Shown here: piece by piece, positions 43,662 to 53,701 of the stretch
Position numbering within the stretch: position 1 is the stretch's first letter
How the letters are laid out: each line of letters begins with the position of its first letter
DNA from: Agaricus subrufescens
Taxonomy: Eukaryota > Basidiomycota > Agaricomycetes > Agaricales > Agaricaceae
Assembly (NCBI GenBank): GCA_029945375.1
Contig: CM057057.1
Coordinates: forward strand, 5,890,001 to 5,954,000
Reading direction: 5' to 3'
DNA: 64,000 bases
Notes under the pieces: model-generated
What the model was told of the DNA's origin: nothing
Seen by the model: the letters and a program-made list of their open reading frames with translations, nothing else
The model's database searches: none
Translations under genes and position numbers: made by a program

Positions 43662-45649
43662 ATGTTACTCAGTCGTTCACTCAAACGCGCAATTACCTCC
43701 AAACCCAAATCTGTTCTCACCTTTTCCACGACTTCTCTTCGCAGAAATGAAGACTTGAAAAGGACAATCACGGCATCCGTGGAGGAAGAAAATAAGGGGT
43801 TGAGATCGATGGATCAGCTTCTTAACATGGTCCGTAAGTCACCTGGTCTGACTCTCTGCCTTCCGAAGTTTCATGTTCATTTCTTAGGGACGCACAGCAA
43901 TCCTGCCTATGCAAAGTGCTTAGTCTGACACTCAAACCGGGCGCAACACTAATTTTCTCTCTCTACCAGGATTGTACCTCTAAGACCACCTGTACCGTGG
44001 TCTCAAACCCTTCTAAATGCCGTGCCACGCCACGAACAAGAAACATCTCCCATTGCCCACGAAGAGGAGCCTTTAGTCCCCCGACGTATGGGCGATTCAT
44101 ACTCGGAACTTGTGCTTCCGTTTGGGTCATCCACCGAGTTGATAGAGCAATACACGAATGCGGCGGGTGGCATTCGCATTGGAAAGCAAGTACTATCAAT
44201 TGTAGTTTCTCGTTGTTCTTACTGATTTATTATTGGCATTACTAGATTGATGGAACATCTTGACTCACTCGCTGGTTCGATATCCTATAAACACATGCTT
44301 GGCCCGACAGTTGAAACACTTGGTCGTATACAGGAGCGTGGCTTTTATATTGTGACCGCTTCTGTGGACAGGTTAGTTCTTGAAGTCCTAGACGCTGATA
44401 TCTCAAATATCTGCGTGAACCTTTCAGACTTGATGTGTTGGCACCTCTCGACCCTTCTCGAGACCTTCGGATTAGTGGTCAAGTGATCTACACCGGTCGT
44501 AGTTCAATGGAAGTTGCTGTCAAAATGGAGTCGATCGGCAAGGGTGTGCCCGAAGAGACTGTTTTGATTGGTAAGTCTACATTACGAAGTATAGTTTTGT
44601 ATCTGATGCTTTTTAAAATTTAGGTCGATTCGCGATGGTTTGTCGAGACGCGTTTACCCATGCAGCCAAACCTGTCAACCCTATTATCACTTCTACTTCG
44701 GAAGAGCGCGCCCTCTACTCCCTCGGCGAAGGTGTGCCATAATCTAATTATGCTTGTTTTCTTGAACTAGCTCATATGATAAAACCAGATATGAAAAAGC
44801 GGCGTCAAGCAAATGACCTTTTATCTCTCTCCCGCGTTCCTCCAAACTCAACCGAAGCCAAAGAGCTTCATTCTTTCTTTCTTCAACACGGCCGTGAACA
44901 ACAAGACAATGATGTAGAACGCGTCTGGATGGATGACACAATCCTCAAAAAGACATTACTCATGTTCCCTCAAGAACGAAAGTGAGCTTTGACCTTTCTT
45001 CTAATAATGCATGCTGAGTAGCTAATCAAATCTATAAGCGTACACCAGAAGGTTTTCGGTGGTTACCTCATGCGTCTTGCCTATGAAGTTTGTTTTTGCC
45101 ACTGCTACCTCGCAAAGATAACTTATAACTTATTTTTCTTTCTGATCCATTTTTGCTCAGCTTGGGATTTCGAATGCGGTTTTATTCACCCGTGGTTCAG
45201 TCCGATTCCTCTCACTGGACAGCATCTCCTTTACCCGCCCCGTCCCTATTGGCTGCATCCTCAGTTTGACATCTCAAATTATCCACACTACTTCAAGTCC
45301 GGATTATCGTGCCATTGTTGTATGTCCCTTCTATATCTCCTGACTGTCCAAATTCATTTCATCCATTTTTCGCTATAGCATGTGGGCGTCAAGGCAAATG
45401 TGGTTGACGTAGAAACGGGTTCTGAACAAACAACCAACGACTTTCGGTTCACATGGGCTCAAGAACATGGAAAGGGATCTGTGGTGCCTAGAACAGTGGC
45501 TCCGAGAACGTATCAAGGTCATCTTCTGACTATTGATGTATCTGTCGAATGGTTGGGCTAATGGATTTTTTTTAGAGGCAATGTTATGGCTTGAAGGCAG
45601 ACGTGCGCTCGAAATTGGTGTGGGGATACGTGGTCGCCGAACTTGCTGA
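43662..45649 (+). CDS. mitochondrial acyl-CoA thioesterase (ACOT9/10-like, double HotDog)
   Basis: Hydrolyses acyl-CoA to free acid and CoA in mitochondria by family. The N-terminus MLLSRSLKRAITSKPKSVLTFSTTSLRR is a typical presequence. First HotDog domain: MGDSYSELVLPFGSSTELIEQYTNAAGGIRIGK, then LMEHLDSLAGSISYKHMLGP, VTASVDRLDVLAPLDPSRDLRISGQVIYTGRSSMEVAVKME and RFAMVCRDAFTHAAKPVNPI. Second domain: FPQERNVHQKVFGGYLMRLAYELGISNAVLFTRGSVRFLSLDSISFTRPVPIGCILSLTSQI. It ends GRRALEIGVGIRGRRTC. About nine introns. Part of its 3' half exists as a relic at 1012-1388. Immediately downstream is an inverted SDH4 relic. Confidence 0.9.
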
Positions 45650-45874
45650 ACAATGAACCAATACCCGTAGATATACATGTATATATGGGAAATGTGTATT
45701 ATGTAGGATAAATATAGCCATGAGCACTGAAGGGTAAACTTGGATAAAGATAATAGCGGGGCAGGAGGTGTCTAGCAGGGATACTAAAGTACAGCGGGAA
45801 TACTCTAGCTACAGAGAATAGCCATTGGCTCATGCTTCTCTAATACAAAATAGCCCATCAGAAGACCCTTTAAC

Positions 45875-46905
45875 TATAAACCAAGAGTGTAGCTGACATG
45901 TTGCATGTCTACTAATTCAGAATACATAACGCGCCGCTGTAGGATATAAGACTAGGGGGAGTCGAGGGAACGAAAATAAATATTCCTGTCAATGGACTCC
46001 ACCTGAAAGTCTTCGCGTTTATTATGACCACCGTCTCATGCTACAATAAAATGGCAGTAACACCGGCGAAAGCTAGCATTATAGCTTTTTCCAAATTGTT
46101 TAAGCCGTTTCGATCTTACAGAGCCCTCCTTTTGCTTTGTAGAGTCATGGGACCTGTACTACAAGAGAAAGGGGATCGATATTCGGTTTTTGTGATTAGT
46201 ATATAGACATGCTTTTACTGCTGCATCTGTATATGTATAACCCCAACCGGTATGAATTCTTGACCTATGGTTGTGGCTACGGTTCTTCATAATTGACCTC
46301 CATCAAGAGTCCATGTGGCGATTCTACCAAGGGTGGGGAATTTGCGAGGATGAGGGTATTACACAAGGATGCAGTCAAACTAAAGAAGTAGTACTAAGCA
46401 GGTTTAGACTGAAAGAGGGTGTGAGGAACGTACCCCGATGTGAGAAAGAACGATCAAATTGACACCGAGGACATCATCAAGGATAGGATATACAGGTGTG
46501 CTAGTAACAAAGGCAGCAGCAATGATGGGACGAGACCAGCAGAGAGTAGATGTTCGAGTGCCTAGTGATAAGAACCCGCGGAGCGAGAAGGAGGAAATGT
46601 TGTAGGGTCGTTTACAGTCGCTGTGGAAATTGCGCGAGCTGCCAAGAATCAGTAAGCTAGTTAGTGGAGTGACATATCGCAGACATACACAAATAGCGCG
46701 ACGCGCAATAATTCTCGGAAGTGGCCATTTTACAGTGCCTGTAGAAGCGGCACGAGCTGCGAAAGATCAGGAATCTAACATGTGGGATAACATATACTTG
46801 ACAGACTCTACAAGGCGGCTCGGGATACAGCGCGGCGCGCGACAGCCCATGGAAGGTTTGCACGAAGAATGAGATTGAAAGTCATAGTCAACGACGGACG
46901 AATGG
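45875..46905 (-). pseudogene. inverted SDH4 relic with its 3' spacer (copy 3)
   Basis: The reverse complement aligns with 10.17-11.5 kb: the SDH4 relic (start MTFNLILRANLPWAVARRAV near 46.88 kb) and the downstream spacer with the AAGGAGGG element and the CCCTCGACTCC block. It carries the same lost first splice site (GCCTTGTAGAGTCTGTCAA) and the same internal duplication of the exon 1-2 junction as copy 1. Copy 1 and copy 3 therefore descend from one already damaged SDH4 copy. The body has further frame breaks (e.g. the HWAFE equivalent reads with a stop). No NACHT sequence is attached. Confidence 0.85.
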
Positions 46906-47428
46906 ACCTAGTGCACTTAGGCAATTGAATGCGTGGACAAAGTACCATAAAGTTGCGCGATGCGCTGTCGCATTTATGCATCGGCATGAGCACAGGCGGA
47001 GAGGGTGCAGAGAGACGTAGGTGCTCCAAGCTCGACGAGCATTAGAGGGATTTTGTTACGAGGGATTTTAAAGGCGATACTAAAGTCGACTGTATCGTTA
47101 TAATAACGAGCCGCACGAGGCTAGAGACGCAGGGTCGACATTCTTAGTCGCTAGTAAAATCTAGTGGCTTCCTACCTGAGGAAACACGACCCAACCACCG
47201 GTTGGCAGGAAGCAGTGATTGAGGCACATATTCCAGGCGCCGTTATAATCGTTTCCATTAGTAGAGTTTGGTTTCGTGTCTAACGTAGTCGGGCAACATG
47301 ACGGTCGGTCTCTTGAGTGACCATCGCGCAACTGCTTTAGGAAGTATTCTATTAATAGAATTAATCCCTGCTCTACTACGTACAAACGGGACATTGCATT
47401 TCCTGCAATTACCCCACGATTTGTTCCA
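46906..47428. other. intergenic with a nested inverted repeat
   Basis: No gene seen. At 47167-47213 GCTTCCT and AGGAAGC enclose a second stem, CCAACC-ACC-GGTTGG, giving a nested hairpin of about 47 nt. The remainder is the 3' flank of the small coiled-coil gene and the far end of the inverted SDH4 copy. Confidence 0.4.
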
Positions 47429-48204
47429 CTATCTTCCTATTATCTTTTGTTTTCCACAAACTCGTCAGTAAAAAGAGAGCCTATAAGTTTCAATGATACC
47501 GACCTTCACATGCATATCGGATCTTTGATAAACTGGATATTTGTTTTTCTTCCATTTCATCACGATGTGCCGAATCGTTCCTTTCAAGGTCGTCTAAAAC
47601 AGACTATATATACAGAACCAATTTTGGTAAAGTTTTTTGGGGGTTGAGGGAGGGCTTACAGCGTATTTCTCGTTTAGAGTTAAGATTTCATTCCATAAAC
47701 GTCCAATCTTGTCTTCACACGACGCGTACTCGAGCGTGAATGTAGAGTAGAGCTGTTCTCTAGTGTCCCCTCGTCAGTTGTGTGAATTGTGTCGGAGGAG
47801 ATTCTTGTGACTTACAGCTGTTCGATACAGGTTTTTGTGGTTTCTTGAACTGATGTTATCTATAATGGTGTTTGACGCGTATAGTAAGGGAGAGAGGGAG
47901 GGAGATAAGCTTTTGATTACGTCTTTGGATAATTTGCTCTCGGCTGATTGAAGAAACTTTTGCTGTTTCCCTTGCTGTTTACGTTCTTGCTCAGCTATTA
48001 AAAAAACAGCGGTGTTGTAGCAAAAACAATAAAACAGAGTGAAACGACGAACCGGCATACTGCTTAAGCAAGACGCGTTCAAAGCTTTCAAAAGACCAAT
48101 TAGCCCACAGTAATTCCCTGCGTCAAAGACGGAAACCTTGGATTAGCGGCGGTGGGAGAACTTTCAAAGACGAAATCCTCAGAGGATGAATGCTTGGGGG
48201 CCAT
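47429..48204 (-). CDS. small predicted coiled-coil protein, function unknown
   Basis: Read from the ATG at 48204 as MAPKHSSSEDFVFESSPTAANPRFPSLTQGIT, a 7-nt exon (48059-48053, TATGCCG), then AEQERKQQGKQQKFLQSAESKLSKDVIKSLSPSLSPLLYASNTIIDNISSRNHKNLYRTA. Further exons give LYSTFTLEYASCEDKIGRLWNEILTLNEKYASVLDDLERNDSAHRDEMEEKQISSLSKIRYACE and a short end VCGKQKIIGR (TAG at 47429-47431). About 165 residues, mostly helical with heptad-like charge pattern. I do not recognise the family. All joints are in frame with GT-AG introns of 44-60 nt, which supports a real gene. Its start is 57 bp from the stop of the next minus-strand gene. Confidence 0.55.
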
Positions 48205-48261
48205 CGTGGTAGTTGTTAAAAAAAGGCAAGGTTATATGCGCACAAACAGATACAAAGCTTT

Positions 48262-49360
48262 TTAGCCATGAATAGAGAAGCGTGAGCATAAGAGTATGGT
48301 AGGGTGAATATTCTCGTCCGGTGTTATACAATAAGAATCATTCGATGAAGGCAGGGGAAGACTGGCGCTTGGAAAGGTTGTATCTGAGAGACCATTACTA
48401 GAGTTCGGTATCAAGGGAATTTCGTGCCATGGCCGCCAGATTTGAAGACTACACCCCTCTTTGAAATTTGTAGGGTTGCATAATGATGATGATAATGATT
48501 TAGTTTCGGAGGAATCGGGGAATCTCATGACGACATATACGAGATGTTTCTTAGAGGTGAAAGGTCGGACGGGGAGGTTGATGCGGCTTAGAGTGATGGA
48601 CAGCGACGGTTTCTGAGAGCCAGTGAAGACGGTGTGTAGAACTTTGCAGACACGGAAAGCGAGGTCAGGGTGCCGAGTTGGTTTAGATTCCATGGCGGTT
48701 CTCCAGAGATATAGCGAGGTGTGAGAGTTCTTGTACATCCGAGAAGCTCTTTCAGCAAGGCCACCTCTGTTTTTGAATTGAGCTAAGGAACACAGAATAG
48801 GAGAGGTCGCCGAACCTGAGGAATTTGTTCTTTTGAGGACTGATAAGGACATCTTCTTGGGGTTGCTCTGGATTGCTTTGTAGTTGGAGCAAGATGGAAG
48901 AGAGTTCCAGAGAGTCGTTGTTGGATGATAAGTCTGAAAGAGGTATGGTCGAAAGTGGTTTCAGTCCTCTGGTGTCGGGGGAGATAGGCAGTTCGGGCGT
49001 TTGGAGAGCTTTCATTGGAGTTGTCGGTATCACAGGAAGTGCTGGAGGTAATGCTTTCACCACTTTAGGAGGGGGCTCAGTCCGCGGAAGCACTGGCGGT
49101 TCTGGTCTTCTGAGTGGTTTGACAGGCTGCGGTTCAGGTGGAGGAGGTGCAGGACGTCGAGACATTGAAACCGATTTTCTTTGCTCAGGAAACGGGTGTT
49201 GAGGCATGGCGGGCACACCTATCGGTCTCTTGGACGACGACGCCGGCTTGTCAAACGCGGACTGGAAGTTGGGAGCATGGATGCGCTGTGGTCGTTGAGG
49301 TGTTTCGGAGGGTAGGAAACCGTCGGGCAGAGTGCGTTTTCGTTTTCTGTCCATTGCCAA
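48262..49360 (-). CDS. proline-rich protein of unknown function
   Basis: Two exons joined by a 49-nt intron with a GTTCGG donor at about 48767-48815. The first ~175 residues are basic and proline-rich: MDRKRKRTLPDGFLPSE near the start (nuclear-localisation-like RKRKR), APPPPEPQPVKPLRRPEPPVLPRTEPPP, and a Ser/Leu-rich segment. The second exon starts KFLRGGLAERASRMYKNSHTSLYLW and continues PDLAFRVCKVLHT...LVYVVMRFPDSSETKS...NPTNFKEGCSLQIWRPWHEI. That part looks like a compact folded domain. I do not recognise it. Divergent from the GH3 gene across 73 bp. Confidence 0.65.
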
Positions 49361-49433
49361 GGAAGGATGTGTCGGCTAACACGTGCCACCCGGGCCGGGG
49401 ACTGGGACCGGTTCTTTGGCAACCACCACCACC

Positions 49434-51314
49434 ATGGACGAGGCGACAAAGAGAGAGATTGGACAGGTATGACATGGTTTTCCGGATGCTGTTGTCCGGG
49501 TTTATCATTTTTGCAGCATTTTGTGTTTGGATTTCACGGGTATGATGTCAGTGAGGACGTAAAGTCCCTTATCACCAAGTATTTCGTCGGGAATATCATT
49601 CTCTTCAAGAGGAATGTTCAGAGTAGGGTTGTAAAACATTGTGTGACAAGTATTAATCTAATGAGCCATAGATGCGGAACAAGTACGACGCCTGATCAAG
49701 AATCTACAACTGCTTGCCAAAGAGGCGGGGCACGAGAGGCCGTTAATGATTGGAATCGACCAAGAGAACGGTATGGATCGATGTACATACATCGCTGGAT
49801 GGGTACCAACGATATTTACAGGCTTGGTGTCTGCGTTCTCGTCTCCGACTGCTGGGACACAATTGTGCGTAATCTCATCTGGGACGGAGGCTCGAGAGAG
49901 GTTGAACAGAGATTCGTAGCCCTGGCGCAATGGCTCAAGCGGCCATCGGGGACCTGGAGATCACGCGAGCGATTGCTTTGGGCTGCGGCCAGGAATTGAA
50001 ACTGGTAGGGATCAATTGGACATACAGCCCGGTGGCTGATGTGAACATCAACCCGTTGAACCCAGTCATCGGTGAGTCGAAAGATTGGTGAGGCGAGGTC
50101 TCGACTGATTTACCAGGTGTGAGATCGTTCGGAGGCGGTGAGAAGATCAAACGCGTGTATGTTTAGCGATTGCTGACAAGTGGCGAGCAGATCCCCAGCT
50201 GGTGAGCGACTATGCGATGGCAGCAAGCGAGGGGTTTGTGGCGGCAAACGTGGCGTCATGCGCGAAGCACTTTCCGGGGCACGGAGACACGGAGGTGGAC
50301 TCGCACCTCGCGCTGCCGGTGATCAACAAGACGAGGGAGGAGATTGATGGAGGGGACCTGCCTCCGTTCCGGGCCGTGATCTCGGCCAAGATCCCGAGCG
50401 TAATGACGGCACACATTGCACTGCCACAGGTGACGGGAACGAACGAGCCGGCGTCGCTTTCGCGCAAGATCACGACGGACCTGCTGAGAACGGAGCTGGG
50501 GTACGAGGGGGTGATCGTGACGGACTGCCTGGAGATGGCGGCGATCGCGGGCGGGCCGGGGACCGAGGAGGGGGCGGTGCGGGCGATAGCTGCCGGGGCA
50601 GACATTGCGATGATCTGCCACACGTACGCGCGGCAGGTGGGGGCGGTCGAGCGGCTGTGGGCGGCGGTCGCGGAGGGGCGGGTGGCGATGGACGAGCTGA
50701 AGCGGTCCGGGGCGCGGATTGCGGCGATGAAGGAGCGGTTTGCGGCGGGCGAGGAGGGCGACGAGGAGAGCTTCGGACGGGCGTGGGCGTCGGTGAAGGC
50801 GCAGAACGGGCAGCTGAGCTCGGCGGCGTACCAGAAGAGCGCGGTGGTGTTCAGGGACGAGCACAAGCTGCTGCCGCTGGATCTGACGAAGAAGACGATC
50901 GCGCTGCTGACGCCGCTGCGGGGCCGGATCAACGCGGCGGTGGACGCGGGGCCGGTGCGGAACACGGGGGTGCCGCAGGACGCCGAGTTTGCGCGGGTGC
51001 TGGAGGAGCGCTACGGGGCGACGGTGCGGCACGTGGTGTACGGGCCGGACGACGCGGTGGCGGACAGCGGGCGGGCGGAGGTGGTGCTGTTTGTGACCCG
51101 GAATGCGCTGCGGGCGCCGTGGCAGTGGGAGGTGCTGAGGAAGACGGTGGGGACGCTGCGCGGGCGGGTGCCGGTCGTCGCGCTGGCGAGCTGCGACCCG
51201 TACGAGCTGGGCGTGGTGGGCGACGAGCTGGGCCGGGCGCGGGTCGCGTTTGTGGCGACGCACGAGTGTAGCGTAGAGGGCATAGTGGGAGGCCTGTCAC
51301 GTGTAGCATTATAA
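49434..51314 (+). CDS. GH3 beta-N-acetylglucosaminidase (NagZ-like)
   Basis: Retaining glycosidase that removes terminal N-acetylglucosamine, probably in chitin or glycoconjugate turnover. The short first exon [11 protein letters not shown] joins [33 protein letters not shown]. Then GIDQENG (substrate loop), the [49 protein letters not shown] block, and [18 protein letters not shown], the NagZ-type His-Asp catalytic loop. The nucleophile Asp sits in VIVTDCLEM. After the barrel comes a second alpha/beta domain to GGLSRVAL. No signal peptide is seen, so it may be cytosolic. From about 50.2 kb the gene becomes strikingly GC-rich with G/C-ending codons, unlike its own 5' exons. It ends 29 bp before the next ATG. 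Confidence 0.9.
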
Positions 51315-51343
51315 TGCGAGCAGTCTTTGGCGAGAGCGCCGAC

Positions 51344-53624
51344 CATGCGCAAGCTCTTCCGGCCCAGGACGCACAAGCAGGGCCTCCCCCGCGAGCCCGT
51401 CCCCACGCCCATCTACCACCACTTCGCCTCCGACGCACGGGCCCCCGCCGCCCCCGCCATCCTCCGCGCCCTCGAGGCCCCCGCGCCCCCGCCCCCGCCC
51501 CCGCTCCCCGATGCCTCCGAGGACACCCTCTCCTCCGTCGATCTCCCCCGCAGGTCCTTCTGGGCCCGCGAGCGCCCGCCCCACCACGACCCCGACCCCG
51601 CCCTCGCCGACCTCACCACCATGATCGGTAACGCCCTGCCCCATCTCCCCCCCGCCCCCCGCTCATCCCCTCCCCTGCCTAGCCTATCTCACCGCCACCG
51701 GCTGCCAGGACTCGTCCCTCGTCGGCGATGTCTGCCACCGCGCCTCGCTCTCCGACAGCACCGCCAAGGAGGCCATCAAGGTCCTCCGCCGCGAGTTCAA
51801 GTGCGTCTTCCCCCTGCTCTCTAGCTCTCGTGCTCATCCACCCCCCCCCAGATACGGCGAGCCCCCCTCACAGCTCTCAGCTGCCCGAGTCTGTCCATCC
51901 GCTCTCTCCGTCCCCTTCTCCCCCCCGCTCATCAGTGCATATCTGTAGCTCTGGGCCATCATGCTGCACAACTGCTCAGAAGTCTTTGTCATCCAGTCCG
52001 CCAGCCGCAAGTTCCTCGACACCATCCTCGACCTCCTCACCAACCCCAAGACCTCGCCCGTCGTCCGCGAGCGCCTTCTCGACGTCGTTGCCGCCGCCGC
52101 CTATGCCTCCCAATCCAGTCCGTCCCCCCCGCTCCTTTTCGCCCCTGCTCATCTCACCTCTCTTAATAGGAAAGCCCGAAAGGGACAATGGCTTTCGCTC
52201 TCTCTGGCGACGCGTGAAACCCGCCGACAAGCCCGACGAGGTCGGTTTGCCGAGATCTCTTGTCCTTCCCCTCGAAAACTCATCACCCCGCAAAAGGGTA
52301 TTCCTCTTTCAGATGACGATACCATGTTAAATCCGCCTCTGCCCCATCGATCTTCACCATCGGCCCTGTCAACTCCAGAGCCGCCTCCACTCCCCTCCCC
52401 TCAGATTCCTCCTGCAGTTCGTCTCATTTCCTCTCTCTTACCCCTAGTTTGTCTCTTATTTGCCTATCCCAGTCCCGCCACAGGAAACGCAAATCCCCGA
52501 CGAGAAACCGCATTATACCCCACGAGGAAGACGTCAAGCGGCTATTGCAAGAATGCAAGATCGGCCAGGGAAACGCAACTCTTCTTTCGCAAGCCCTCAT
52601 CCACGCCAAGCCAGAATCTTTCAAAAAGGACTCTGTGATCCGGGTAAGCACATTTCCCGTCCATCACAGTCCTTGTATTCAACAGGAACCCTTAGGAATT
52701 CGTCCGCAAATGTCGAGCTTCCCACGAGCTTATCGTTACGCAAATCCCTTGGGCAACAGCCGAGGCTGAAAAATCCATAATGGCAAAGGAGGCAAATGGT
52801 GATGTCGTTCAAGGAACCACAAGAGAAGAAGAGCTTCTCGCCGCCATCCTTGCCGCCAACGAGGATCTGCTCGGCGTTCTCAATGAATACGACGACCTTG
52901 GTCGAGTCGCTCTCGAGCGCCAAGTCGAACACCGCAGCCTCAGGGAAATGAAAAAGGAACTGGAACGCAGGGTACGTACCTTTCAATTCGTCTACATCCT
53001 CTCCCCCTTCATTGTTCCCTCTTTCGCAGGTCTTGGAGCCGCCTATACCCGTTGTTGATCGTCGATCTCGAAGTTCTTCTCCATCTGCACGAACCCCGTC
53101 ACCATCACCATCGCCACAACCACTGCGGCATCGCTCGGAAAGTGTGCTTGGCACCCTTGCCCCACCCCCTTCTGCTCCTTTTGGCCCTCGCTTACAGAGT
53201 CAGCACCCTGCACGCACACCGTCACCCCAGCCCTCTTTCCGGGTGCAGCGTGACTCGTTTATCCAGAACGTCTCCACCGAGGGTGATGATCAGGAGGAGG
53301 AGGAGCCAGACCCACCACCACAACCCAGCGCAAAAGCCCTTGGGAAACAAAAGGCGGTGGATATCGAATCATCGGATCGTATGTGTTGTCGTTCCTTGAA
53401 AAATGCACATTCTCTCAACACCGTTTTTAGCTTATCAGCAACAGCAACAACAACAGCAACTTGGAGTTGAGACATATTATGACGCCCACTCTGATAGACG
53501 CAATTCGCATTCCTTTGACGATTCGGATCGCGAAGAACCTCAATATGAACCTCCTTGGCACAAACCCACGCATTATGTTTACGATGCGGCTGCAGAACGG
53601 AGACCGGTCAATGGTGTGCATTAG
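51344..53624 (+). CDS. VHS-GAT domain adaptor (Lsb5/TOM1/GGA-like)
   Basis: Endosomal or actin-patch ubiquitin-sorting adaptor by domain content. The N-terminus MRKLFRPRTHKQG is basic and followed by a Pro/Ala-rich linker. VHS domain: DLTTMIAYLTATGCQDSSLVGDVCHRASLSDSTAKEAIKVLRREFKYGEPPSQLSAARLWAIMLHNCSEVFVIQSASRKFLDTILDLL. A Ser/Pro-rich segment follows. GAT helical bundle: HEEDVKRLLQECKIGQGNATLLSQALIHAKPESF and EELLAAILAANEDLLGVLNEYDDLGRVALERQ. The C-tail has SPSPSPSPQ runs, KALGKQKAVDIES, a poly-Gln run and ends RRPVNGVH. There is no clathrin-box or GAE ear that I can see, which favours the Lsb5 type. About seven introns. Confidence 0.85.
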
Positions 53625-53701
53625 TATCACTCTTTTTTTTTCTTGGTGTTCCATAATATATTATTTATTTTTTGTTGCAATGAATCTCTACTAATTGGGA
53701 C

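Noticed and set aside
50210..51263. Long antisense open frames (up to 335 codons) opposite the GH3 gene
   Set aside because: They are by-products of extreme GC3 in the sense strand; the translations are low-complexity Arg/Pro/His-rich with no domain.
51314..51344. Bicistronic or fused GH3-VHS gene because of the 29-bp gap
   Set aside because: Each has its own start and stop and distinct families; tight spacing is common in this window and no shared frame exists.
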